Assembly: GCA_934371915.1 (NCBI GenBank)
Contig: CAKROE010000009.1
Span: 1-47,143, forward strand
Direction: 5' to 3'
Length of the DNA: 47,143 bases
Source of the DNA: an uncultured Blautia sp.
Lineage (GTDB): Bacteria; Bacillota; Clostridia; Lachnospirales; Lachnospiraceae
Below, piece after piece: positions 34,452 to 43,100 of this stretch (the first letter of the stretch is position 1; each line of letters begins with the position of its first letter). Below the pieces are notes generated by a model, which worked only from the letters and a program-made list of their open reading frames with translations, was not told the DNA's origin and did no database searches. The position numbers and the translations under genes are program-made.

Positions 34452-36194
34452 TTATTCAATCTCGTCATCACAAATCGGCAATACCATATTTTCCAGTGCA
34501 TACCGAAGTTTTGGATGATGAATCACAAAATGGATCGCCGGAGCCCGGTTTTTCGATATCATGCACCATTTTCCTTCAAAATACGTGATCTGGATATTGT
34601 GAAAACCTTTTATCTTTGTCAGATTGAACTGATAGTTTTTATTTGCTTTTGCATAATTCTCTGCCGCACTTATGCATGCCTGATATTCCTCATAAGTCAG
34701 ACGGATATCTTTTTCCAGAAAGCACTCTGCAAGCGGAAGCACCGGTGGATATTTTTCATACTCCGCTTCAGAAAGCACTGATACTTCATCCTCCACTACA
34801 CTGTGCTTCAAAGTTGTCTCCAGGCATGTTGCGGATCTTTTATAGCATTCCAGAATCACGTTTTTTTCATTCAGCACAACATGATTGCGTTCCAGAATTT
34901 CTTCCAGCAGTTTTTCCGGCAGGACTCCCAGGTCCGGAACCGCCAGCACACGCCTCCGCCGGCCTTCTTTTTCGGCATTTTCAAGCAGAGCCACATGCAA
35001 TTCCCTCTTCCGCTCTTCCCGGTAAATATCCATCAGTGGATGTGCCTTTTTCAAAAGAAAATCCATGTTTTTCTGACTGATCGATACTTCCTCTTTGCGG
35101 CTGGTCAGATAATAATGCGCCAGATCATGATGCCCGCTGATGCAGTCGCCGGTCATCGCCACCTGACCCGAACAATAATGTAAATGAGAGTAGACACGAT
35201 TCTGCACACCTTTCAGATAATACGGTGAAATCTGCCCGGTCATATAAAGCGGCACCCAGTTTTCCAGACCGAGCATCATATCTTTCATCGGACGTTCCAC
35301 ATCGTGAATGATGTGGATATGCAGCCCCTTTTTGAGAACCATCGCAAGACCGAACATGTATTTTTTTGCAAACTCCTCGTCTGCAGCCATATCTTCTACC
35401 GGCATGTCACAACATATGTACAAGGGCTTCATCGATTTTGAAAGCACGGTATGCTTCAGAAAATCCAGTTCCCCCTCGCGCATTTCTTTCAGCCCGTAAT
35501 AATGTCTTGAAACCGGAAGCTGAAACGGAACTTTCGGCACTTTAAAGCTGTCAAAGTGAATGGCTCTTATATAATCGTCCAGATTAAAAGAATCCACTTT
35601 ACGCAGAAAAGCGGATACATAATCAACCCCGTCAGGCATCGAGGAATTGAGCCACTCCCGCAGTTTCCTCCTGTATGAAGAACTGTCTGCAAGTTCATCC
35701 TCATTGCATTGAATAAGATACGCCACCTTTTTCCGATCCTGTTCATCTTTATAATTAACTATCACATATTCACAGACTTTTTCGATGAATTGCTGCTGAT
35801 GTGCCGGATTGCGTCTGCCGGTCCTTATCTTTGACAGGTAGGACGGATCATAATGCAAAAATGCCGCAATTCTGGATATATTGATATCCAGTTCTCTCAG
35901 CAAAATATCCAGTTTCTGACTGTTAAATGCTGGCTCGTCCCGGTCATCCTCCAGACTTTCACGCAGTGTCTGAAATACCTTATCCCCCTGAAAATCCCGG
36001 ATACCTTTTTCTGCGGCAGTCTTTATGATTCCGTCGGATAATTTCTTTAAATATTCACTGTCAGCGTAAGGTGTACGCTCCCCTTTGCGGTATCGGCTGA
36101 TAACCGTTTCGGATATTTCACTGTTACGCGCCAGCTCTTTTCCATTGCATCGAATCTGTATGATATAGTTGTTCAGACATTCCTGAAAATTCAT
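34452..36194 (-). CDS. Large cytoplasmic regulator with two N-terminal HTH units
   Basis: About 580 residues, family not recognised. Residues about 15-50 (GKELARNSEISETVISRYRKGERTP) and about 95-140 (INISRIAAFLHYDPSYLSKIRTGRRNP) are two Cro/C1-type helix-turn-helix units. The remaining 430 residues have no membrane helix or known catalytic motif; they contain cysteine/histidine-rich stretches such as HLHYCSGQVAMTGDCISGHHD and a final beta-rich part. A sensor or effector domain is inferred. The start at 36194 has GAAGGGG nine bases upstream, better than ATG 36203 or 36218. Its divergent neighbour is a secreted FnIII protein, a possible target. Confidence 0.7.
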   Translation of the reverse strand: MNFQECLNNYIIQIRCNGKELARNSEISETVISRYRKGERTPYADSEYLKKLSDGIIKTAAEKGIRDFQGDKVFQTLRESLEDDRDEPAFNSQKLDILLRELDINISRIAAFLHYDPSYLSKIRTGRRNPAHQQQFIEKVCEYVIVNYKDEQDRKKVAYLIQCNEDELADSSSYRRKLREWLNSSMPDGVDYVSAFLRKVDSFNLDDYIRAIHFDSFKVPKVPFQLPVSRHYYGLKEMREGELDFLKHTVLSKSMKPLYICCDMPVEDMAADEEFAKKYMFGLAMVLKKGLHIHIIHDVERPMKDMMLGLENWVPLYMTGQISPYYLKGVQNRVYSHLHYCSGQVAMTGDCISGHHDLAHYYLTSRKEEVSISQKNMDFLLKKAHPLMDIYREERKRELHVALLENAEKEGRRRRVLAVPDLGVLPEKLLEEILERNHVVLNEKNVILECYKRSATCLETTLKHSVVEDEVSVLSEAEYEKYPPVLPLAECFLEKDIRLTYEEYQACISAAENYAKANKNYQFNLTKIKGFHNIQITYFEGKWCMISKNRAPAIHFVIHHPKLRYALENMVLPICDDEIE

Positions 36195-36237
36195 CTTTTT
36201 CATCCCCTTCCGGCTCATGCCTATATTTCCTACTTAC

Positions 36238-36266
36238 AGTATAAAGGATTTTCTGCAAATACACAA
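36238..36266 (-). promoter_or_regulatory. Predicted promoter of the double-HTH regulator
   Basis: Minus strand reads TTGTGT (36261-36266), 17 bp, TATACT (36238-36243). Confidence 0.6.
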
Positions 36267-36306
36267 AAAATTACCACCTTTGTCTATGACAGATATGGCA
36301 ATACTT

Positions 36307-36335
36307 TTGAGTGACAGCAGAAACTTTGTTATACT
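36307..36335 (+). promoter_or_regulatory. Predicted promoter of the secreted FnIII gene
   Basis: TTGAGT (36307-36312), 17 bp, TATACT (36330-36335). Confidence 0.6.
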
Positions 36336-36368
36336 TATTTTACCAATATTCAGAAGGAGGTTACAGCG

Positions 36369-37178
36369 ATGAAACAATTAAAGAAAACAATAGTAAGTCT
36401 TGTTATGGCACTTCTGTTGGCAGTCACAATTGTCCCCTCAACGAATGTGACGGTTCAGGCCGCTTCCGTCGGAAAAGTGACAGGAATAAAGGCAGTCTAC
36501 ACAAAAGGAAAAACAAAACTTACATGGAAAAGAGCATCCAGAGCCAAAAAATATGAAATCTACCGCTCAACCAATGGTAAGAAATATAAGAAAGTAAAAA
36601 TAGTCAAAGGACTTTCCTGGCAGGACAGCAAAAAAGGAGAACTCTGGTATAAGGTACGTGCCGTTAATGGTCGGCAGAAAGGAAAATTCAGCAGTGCCGT
36701 ATCGGTTTATACAATCGGAGGGCGTATTTCACTTCGACAGACAGGAAATTCTTTCCTGAGTGCCGGAAGCAGCGTATTTGCTCTGGAAGTCTGGAATTAT
36801 GCATCGAAAAAACCAGCTTTTATAGGATGCACCAATAATGGCAGAAAAATGACCGATTTTCCGATATATGTTTACAACAAGAATACGCGCAGATATGAAA
36901 AGTCGTTAACAAATGAAGCTTACTATCATGGAGCACTTTCATCTGCCGCAGGAGAGACAGACCTGAAAACCAGTATTCTGCACAAGGGAAAGGGAAACTA
37001 TATTATTTATGTTGCCGGTCTTGGAATGATTTATCCATACGTAAATGCTTACGATAACGGTAATATTTATACGTATTATATCAATACATATTTTAAGATT
37101 GGTTCAAGAAAATATCGCCTCCGGGTAAGCTCTAATTCTTCATATTATAAAGACTATCAGGTACAGCGTATAAGATAA
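36369..37178 (+). CDS. Secreted fibronectin type III-like protein
   Basis: 269 residues. Signal peptide with cleavage near TVQAAS (about 30). Residues about 33-115 form an FnIII-like unit (VTGIKAVYTKGKTKLTWKRA, KYEIYRSTNGKKYKKV, WYKVRAVNG) of the kind found in many Lachnospiraceae surface proteins. The remaining 150 residues are tyrosine-rich and beta-like (IYVYNKNTRRYE, NIYTYYINTYFKIG) with no known fold. Very basic overall, and with no anchor motif. AGAAGGAGG precedes the start. Role outside the cell unknown; wall binding is possible because of the charge. Confidence 0.75.
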   Translation: MKQLKKTIVSLVMALLLAVTIVPSTNVTVQAASVGKVTGIKAVYTKGKTKLTWKRASRAKKYEIYRSTNGKKYKKVKIVKGLSWQDSKKGELWYKVRAVNGRQKGKFSSAVSVYTIGGRISLRQTGNSFLSAGSSVFALEVWNYASKKPAFIGCTNNGRKMTDFPIYVYNKNTRRYEKSLTNEAYYHGALSSAAGETDLKTSILHKGKGNYIIYVAGLGMIYPYVNAYDNGNIYTYYINTYFKIGSRKYRLRVSSNSSYYKDYQVQRIR

Positions 37179-37192
37179 GGTTTAGCTGAAAT

Positions 37193-37224
37193 TAAGGAGA
37201 AGTCCGAAAAGACTTCTCCTTTTA
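37193..37224 (+). terminator. Terminator of the FnIII gene
   Basis: AAGGAGAAGTC / GACTTCTCCTT perfect 11-bp stem, loop CGAAAA, then TTTAGTTTG. The same stem sequence occurs in the terminator at 33311-33350. Confidence 0.85.
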
Positions 37225-37229
37225 GTTTG

Positions 37230-38060
37230 TTATTCTTTTTCATACAGGAATTCTTCCGGCAGACTTACCTTGAAATCTTTTGCCAGTGCACGGAAATTAT
37301 CCGGCTGGATCGTCTGCAGTTTGTGCGGTGTCATAGAGAGGATCTTTACAAGGATCTCTGCTGATTTCTCAACAGTGTGGAGCAGTCCGAATGTCAGGTC
37401 AAAATCCTCTCCGGAACAAAACATTCCATGGTGTGCCCAGATTACAACATCATATTTTTTCATAAGTTCCGCTGTCTTTACAGCAATTTCTCTTCCGCCC
37501 GGAACCATCCAGCCAACAACTCCGACACCGTCCGGAAATACGACCGGACACTCGGTTGCGGATTCCCAGAGTTCTCTGGTAAACACTTTGTCATCCAGCG
37601 GGAGCACAAATGTCAGTGCAATTGTATTTGTGGTATGTGCATGGTAAATAACACGATGCTTTCCATTGGTAAGTTTTTTCTTTACTTCATGATTCATCAG
37701 ATGTGTCGGCAGCTCACTTGTCGGTCTTCCGCCCTCGACCAGCCCCCAACGAATACGGTAATTGCAGCCGGTTTCATCCAGTTCAATAATTGCAAGACAT
37801 ACTTCCGGGTCAACAATGATATTTCTGAAATATTTACCGCTTCCTGTCACAAGGAAAAATTCGCCCGCCAGTCCCGGTACTTCGGTTCCGATCGGTGTCC
37901 ATTCTCCCGGTGCGTTCAGACGCGGCCGGATCATTTCGACTTCCTCTGCCTTCAGACGATAGCTTAAGTTTCCACCGTTTCTCTCATGCCATCCCTGCAG
38001 ATAACCGTCATTCGCCATCTTGATAAAACCCTGTACAAATTTTGACTCTAAGATCCTCAT
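37230..38060 (-). CDS. rhaD: Rhamnulose-1-phosphate aldolase
   Basis: 276 residues, class II aldolase. The zinc ligands H140 and H142 (YHAHTTN) and H211 (AHHGMF) and the catalytic E116 (TSELP) are present, as is the GGNLS segment. It splits L-rhamnulose-1-phosphate to dihydroxyacetone phosphate and lactaldehyde. No other rhamnose genes are in the window, so it stands alone with its own promoter. Two 11-bp repeats 22 bp apart in the leader suggest control by a repressor such as a DeoR- or LacI-type protein encoded elsewhere. Confidence 0.93.
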   Translation of the reverse strand: MRILESKFVQGFIKMANDGYLQGWHERNGGNLSYRLKAEEVEMIRPRLNAPGEWTPIGTEVPGLAGEFFLVTGSGKYFRNIIVDPEVCLAIIELDETGCNYRIRWGLVEGGRPTSELPTHLMNHEVKKKLTNGKHRVIYHAHTTNTIALTFVLPLDDKVFTRELWESATECPVVFPDGVGVVGWMVPGGREIAVKTAELMKKYDVVIWAHHGMFCSGEDFDLTFGLLHTVEKSAEILVKILSMTPHKLQTIQPDNFRALAKDFKVSLPEEFLYEKE

Positions 38061-38114
38061 AATAAAATCCCTCCGATTTCGTCCATAAATGGGCAGTTTT
38101 GTTGTGTTGTGGTT

Positions 38115-38147
38115 TTATGTTGTTTGTTTCCTTGATTTATGTTGTTT
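38115..38147 (-). promoter_or_regulatory. Direct repeats in the rhaD leader
   Basis: TTATGTTGTTT occurs at 38115-38125 and 38137-38147, exactly 22 bp apart, two helical turns. They lie downstream of the predicted -10, where a bound protein would block transcription. Related GTTGTGTTG and TTGTGGTTTG strings flank them. Confidence 0.5.
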
Positions 38148-38165
38148 CTCTTTGTTTTCATTTGC

Positions 38166-38194
38166 ATTATATATGGTTTCTTGTGGTTTGTAAA
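38166..38194 (-). promoter_or_regulatory. Predicted rhaD promoter
   Basis: Minus strand reads TTTACA (38189-38194), 17 bp, TATAAT (38166-38171), close to the sigma-A consensus. Confidence 0.7.
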
Positions 38195-38279
38195 GACCTT
38201 TTTTGAAAAAATATTCAAAAAACCACATTTAAATCCCGACCTTATTCACTATTTAGTACTTTGACAATCATATAAAGGG

Positions 38280-38308
38280 TTTACACATCACTTAAATACC
38301 GTTACAAT
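38280..38308 (+). promoter_or_regulatory. Predicted promoter of the 50-aa gene
   Basis: TTTACA (38280-38285), 17 bp, TACAAT (38303-38308). Confidence 0.6.
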
Positions 38309-38362
38309 GATTACATAAAATAGTATTCATAAAGGACGGTGAACGACATGGAGGATATTTAT

Positions 38363-38515
38363 ATGCCAACTGATATTCAGTTTAAATATGAACTACGCAA
38401 ACGTTTAACTGAACTAAACCAGAAACTTGAATTACTAGAAAAAGAAGACTACGATAAATTAAAAGAAGTACTAAAGCAGGAAATTTCTGATATTGAAGCA
38501 AGTTTACAAGATTAA
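38363..38515 (+). CDS. Small coiled-coil protein, 50 aa, unknown
   Basis: 50 residues (MPTDIQFKYELRKRL...) with a heptad-like leucine pattern across the whole length (LTELNQKLELLEKEDYDKL), so a short helical or coiled-coil protein. No known family recognised. The start at 38363 is set by GGAGG eight bases upstream; an in-frame ATG at 38348 would swallow that site and add five residues. It has its own promoter and terminator, which supports a real, separately regulated gene. Similar small Lys/Glu-rich proteins are frequent in Firmicutes and few have known roles. Confidence 0.65.
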   Translation: MPTDIQFKYELRKRLTELNQKLELLEKEDYDKLKEVLKQEISDIEASLQD

Positions 38516-38532
38516 TTCGTAGCATCAACAAA

Positions 38533-38576
38533 GAGTGTAAATCCTTTATCTGGCAGTTAAAGGTTTACACTTTTTC
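38533..38576 (+). terminator. Terminator of the 50-aa gene
   Basis: AGTGTAAA / TTTACACT outer arms and CCTTT / AAAGG inner arms with one bulged T, then TTTTTC. Confidence 0.75.
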
Positions 38577-38609
38577 TTAGGATATAAAATGCAAAAGGAG
38601 AACCACGAA

Positions 38610-39164
38610 ATGGAATTACAGAATGGAAGACCGGAAAATGTAAATGACCGTCTGGACAAGGAGATCCGTGTCTATGACTTTTTAGATAAACTCAACGTTA
38701 CTTACCAGCGTGTTGACCACGAGGCAGCCATGACCATGGAAGCTTGTGAGGAAATTGACCGCACACTCGGTGATGATACCGCTATCTGCAAGAACCTTTT
38801 TCTGTGCAACCGTCAGGAAACAAACTTTTATCTGCTCCTGATGCCGGGCGACAAACCCTTTAAGACAAAGGATCTTTCCGCTCAGATCGGTTCTGCACGT
38901 TTATCTTTCGCCAAACCGGAATATATGGAAAAATATCTCGATATCACCCCGGGATCTGTCAGCGTCCTTGGCCTGATGAACGATCACGAAAAGAAAGTTC
39001 AGCTTCTGATCGATGAAGATGTTCTGAAGGATCCGTATTTCGGCTGCCACCCATGCATCAATACATCCAGTCTGAAATTTACTACAAAGAATTTTACAGA
39101 AAAGATCATTCCGGCACTTGAACATGAGCCGGTCATTGTGAATCTGCCCGTCCCTGAAGTATAA
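38610..39164 (+). CDS. ProXp-ala-type aminoacyl-tRNA deacylase (YbaK-like)
   Basis: 184 residues of the YbaK/ProRS INS superfamily, single-domain ProX type. A conserved Lys in CKNLFLCN and the C-terminal GCHPCINTSSL loop are visible, as are the LLLMPGDKP and GSARLSFA segments. Such enzymes clear Ala mischarged on tRNA-Pro. The start at 38610 has AAAGGAG nine bases upstream; an ATG at 38589 covers that site. No tRNA or synthetase gene adjoins it. Confidence 0.88.
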   Translation: MELQNGRPENVNDRLDKEIRVYDFLDKLNVTYQRVDHEAAMTMEACEEIDRTLGDDTAICKNLFLCNRQETNFYLLLMPGDKPFKTKDLSAQIGSARLSFAKPEYMEKYLDITPGSVSVLGLMNDHEKKVQLLIDEDVLKDPYFGCHPCINTSSLKFTTKNFTEKIIPALEHEPVIVNLPVPEV

Positions 39165-39224
39165 TTTTCGGACAGATAATCGCAGAAATATATCAAATTA
39201 AAACTGAATCTGGAGATTTTTTCG

Positions 39225-40079
39225 ATGAAAAAAGAATTGAATTTTGCAAAATTGCTTTTAGAAGTGCTCATTTTGACCGGTGCTGTGGCAATCATTGCTG
39301 CTGCCGTTTATTTTTTCCTCGTACCGAGCCATGCTTCTGTCAGCAGTATTTCCGGTCTTGGAATTGTTCTTTCTAATTTTGTCCCACTTCCGCTGTCGGC
39401 AATCACCATGATCCTGAATGTTGTTCTTCTGATCATTGGCTTTATCACTTGCGGAAAAGAATTTGGAGTAAAGACCGTTTACACAAGTATCATGCTTCCT
39501 GTCTTTCTCGGAATTTTTGAAAAAGTTTTTCCGAATTTTACTTCCATGACCGACAGTCAGGAACTGGACGTGCTGTGCTATGTCCTTGTTGTCAGCATTG
39601 GTCTGAGTATTCTTTTTAACAGAAATGCTTCGTCAGGCGGACTTGATATCGTAGCAAAGATTATGAATAAATATCTGCATATGGAACTCGGCAAAGCAAT
39701 GTCACTCTCCGGTATGTGCGTTGCACTGTCCGCTGCACTTGTTTATGACAAAAAGACCGTCGTACTGAGTATTCTTGGTACATATTTTAATGGAATTGTG
39801 CTGGATCACTTTATTTTTGACCACAACATCAAGCGGCGTGTCTGCATTATTACAAAAAAAGAAGAAGAACTGCGGAATTTCATTATCCATGATCTGCACA
39901 GCGGAGCCACCGTTTACGAAGCATACGGCGCTTACAATATGCAGAAACGAAATGAGATCATTACGATCGTAGACAAAACAGAATATCAGAAGCTGATGAA
40001 TTATATCAATCATGAAGACCCACAGGCATTCATCACTGTGTATAATGTATCTAATATGAGATATCAGCCTAAAGTATAA
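39225..40079 (+). CDS. YitT-family membrane protein (DUF161/DUF2179)
   Basis: 284 residues: five membrane segments in the first 190 residues (DUF161) with the family segment FNRNASSGGLDIVAKI, then a cytoplasmic DUF2179 domain in the last 90 residues (KRRVCIITKKEEELRNFI, HSGATVYEAYGAY). Function in bacteria is not established. The ribosome site is GGAG at about nine bases. A strong hairpin follows before the converging adhesin gene. Confidence 0.9.
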   Translation: MKKELNFAKLLLEVLILTGAVAIIAAAVYFFLVPSHASVSSISGLGIVLSNFVPLPLSAITMILNVVLLIIGFITCGKEFGVKTVYTSIMLPVFLGIFEKVFPNFTSMTDSQELDVLCYVLVVSIGLSILFNRNASSGGLDIVAKIMNKYLHMELGKAMSLSGMCVALSAALVYDKKTVVLSILGTYFNGIVLDHFIFDHNIKRRVCIITKKEEELRNFIIHDLHSGATVYEAYGAYNMQKRNEIITIVDKTEYQKLMNYINHEDPQAFITVYNVSNMRYQPKV

Positions 40080-40120
40080 ATCAGTGGACGCGCCACCGGT
40101 GCCTCCTCGATAGGAAATGT

Positions 40121-40168
40121 AAAACTCCGCCAGAACAGGTAGTTACATACCTGTGCTGACGGAGTTTT
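40121..40168. terminator. Bidirectional terminator between YitT-family and adhesin genes
   Basis: AAAACTCCG...ACAGGTA / TACCTGT...CGGAGTTTT pair around a GTTACA loop, with A- and T-runs on both sides. Its TCCGCCAGAA arm also occurs in the terminator of the second adhesin at 45456-45490. Confidence 0.85.
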
Positions 40169-40177
40169 GATTATTCG

Positions 40178-43100
40178 TTATTTTTTACGACGTTTGAGGT
40201 AGATTCCTCCACCGATCACTGCAATCGCAGCGATAAGAAGAACTACGAAAATTCCAATCGGTGTGTTATCACCGGTTTTTACGGCGTTTGTTGTCTGGGT
40301 TGATTTCGTTGGAGTAACTGATGAAGTTGGAGTCGGAGTATTCTTCGTGGTTTTTTCTTTTATTTCTTCCTCTTCTGTCTCCTCATCTTCATCCTCCGCA
40401 CGCTCCTGATTTACAAGTGTAACACTGGCCGCCTTATTGCTTTCAGTAAATGTAATGCTTTCCGTGTCCACACTCAAATCATATTCGAAGTTGTCTGCAT
40501 TCTCCACCGGCTTTCCATCTGCATCAACTTCTGTCACATATAATGTCGTTGAACCACCGTCTGCTATGGCAACTTTTATCTGTGCACCCGCCGAGGAATT
40601 TCCATTCAGATTCAGTGGAACAATATTCTGAGAAACCTGGTCAGAAAGTTTTGTATAATCTTTATCTGCGAAAATTCCCGCATAAAAAGTTTCATCACTG
40701 TTCTTATCCTTACCATCACTGTTTTTCAGCTGTTTTGTAAGATTCAGATGTGCTTCTTTATAGAAACCATCCGGGAATTTTACAAATCTGTTTTCAAACT
40801 CGACAGCTTTGTTTCCACCATTCGAACCTGTTTCGACGCTGTTTCCGTTGCTGAACATTGCAGTATATGTCGTTCCGTCTGCTGTCTGTCCTCTCAGATA
40901 ATTTACACCATCCGCTGTACACTCACCAATATAATAAGTTGTATCTACTGCAAGATCTGTAAATGTCACTGTCGATACAGAGTCCATTTTGAACGTGAGC
41001 GCTTTCACATCGGATACTCTCTGTGTACATTCCTGGTCTGCATAAAGCGCAACATAGAAAGTCTGATCTGCCGCAAGAATATCTTCTCCTGCAACCGTTT
41101 TTAATCTCTTTGTTACAGAAATGGAGGAAGATACCGATTTTTCTTTCGCCACATCTTTCATGATTACAACTGCCTTGTTTTCACCATTTGATACAGCACC
41201 TTCAGCTTTACTGGACAATGTCCCATCAAGTCCTACTGTAAAGGTAATCGGATCTGCCATCAAATAGCCAAATGGAGCACTCACCTCTTTCAGAATATAT
41301 GTTCCTGCTACAAGTTTCACCTTGTGCGGTTTTGCACTTCCATCTTTCTTCTGATCTTCCGCGGACTCTCCGGTTGTCCAGGAAAGTTCATTTCCGGCTT
41401 TATCTTTGACAATATTTCCGGCTTCATCCGTGATCTGCAGTTTTGCTCCGGCAAGTTCGGTCACTCCGTCTGCCGCGTCTACCTTGCTGATCTCGATTTC
41501 ATGCTCAGCCAGTTCATTCGTTATAATGATCTGACCGCCATTTTCGCAGCAAATAACATTATCTCCTGCGAATGCATCAGAAAAAGCAAAAATCGTCGGA
41601 GCAGGATTCAATTCATATCCTGCCGGTGCCTCAATCTCAACCAACTGATATTTGTATTCTTTTCGAAGGACCCATCCTTTTTTATGGTCATGTCCCTCAA
41701 GAATAGCTTTTCCGGCAGTATCTGTTGTAATCGTCACAATGTTATTGTTTTTATCCAACACATCCTGCGGCTTTCCATCAACAAAACGCTGAAGTTTAAA
41801 TGTAGCACCTGCCAGAGTTTTTGTATTATTATCTTTTTCTACTTTATAAATTGTAATCTTGTAGTTGTCAAAACCACCGCTTCCCTGTGAAGAAATATTA
41901 ACGCTTCGAGCCACACTCTGGGAATAACCATATACAGTTGCTTCATTTATGTGTTCAATCTCACCCCGTCCTGTCCACTTTGCTTTATATGTGATCACTG
42001 CCTTTGTTGCATTTGGAACAGTAAAGTTAATACCATCTTCGCTGAAAACAGCCTTAACCTTGTCAATATCCACATCCGTACCTGCCGCGGATTCCGTATG
42101 AATCTCTACCTCATCCGGATTTACTGCGTTCATATTGGTCATGATGTCTTTGACTGTAAGCATTTCTGAAGTTCCGTATGTTTTCATTCCCGGATTAATG
42201 ACAAGCTGATATTCCGCAACATATCCCTCTGCCGAAAGTGAATCCTCGTTAAGCAGCTCTTTATTTATGATTCCCTCACTGTTTATAACTGTAGTCTTCA
42301 CAGACGTAGATTTTCCTCTGAAGAATGCAGTATTTGTTACTTTTCCACCTTCTTCAGACGTCTCAATAGAATCCACACCGGCAGCACCATTCACTTTCAG
42401 ACAATAGGTCAGCCTGTAGACTGCATGGTTTAATCCGTCTTCCGGGTGAACATTTTGAATTGTAAATACCATTCCCGTATCACTGGATGTCGCACCTGCC
42501 TTTGCTGACTGATCCTGTGTAAATGTTTTGCCATCATCACTGTAGCTTACCTGTAATCCCTGTGCAGCATCATATATCAAATGCTCTTTGTTAAATTCAT
42601 CAGTGATTTCAATAGAATCCCCCTCGATGCCCAAAACCGTGACATTATACTGAATTACTTTTGCATTACCATTTTCATCATTCTCAATCACTTCCGCTGA
42701 TTTGGTAATATCCGGGTTATTCTCATACAATTCTACTGTTGCATTTGCGGTTAAATTCTGTCCTCTGGCAGATATCGTCGCACTGTTTGTATGTGATTTA
42801 TTTGTCAACACATTCGAGTTTGCAAGCCATTTTTGATTTGGTTCGGTCAGATAAGTAAACCGGATAGTCCTTGCCTGATCTGATTTTTTCAGATCCATCT
42901 TTTTCTGTCCGTTCTCCATATAATAGAATTTAACTGTCAGTTTATTTTTGCCATCACTTGTAGTAGATGAATCAATCTCATAGTTTTCGCCATCAAGCAG
43001 ACCGGAAATCTGTTCGGATCCTTCTATATAAGAATCGCTGTATAATTCATTATCAATCTGCTGATATGGAAGTGTATCTTTCAATGTGCAGTTTGTGTAT

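Noticed and set aside
41324..41890. 188-codon frame opposite the first adhesin
   Set aside because: Antisense shadow of well-defined SpaA units.
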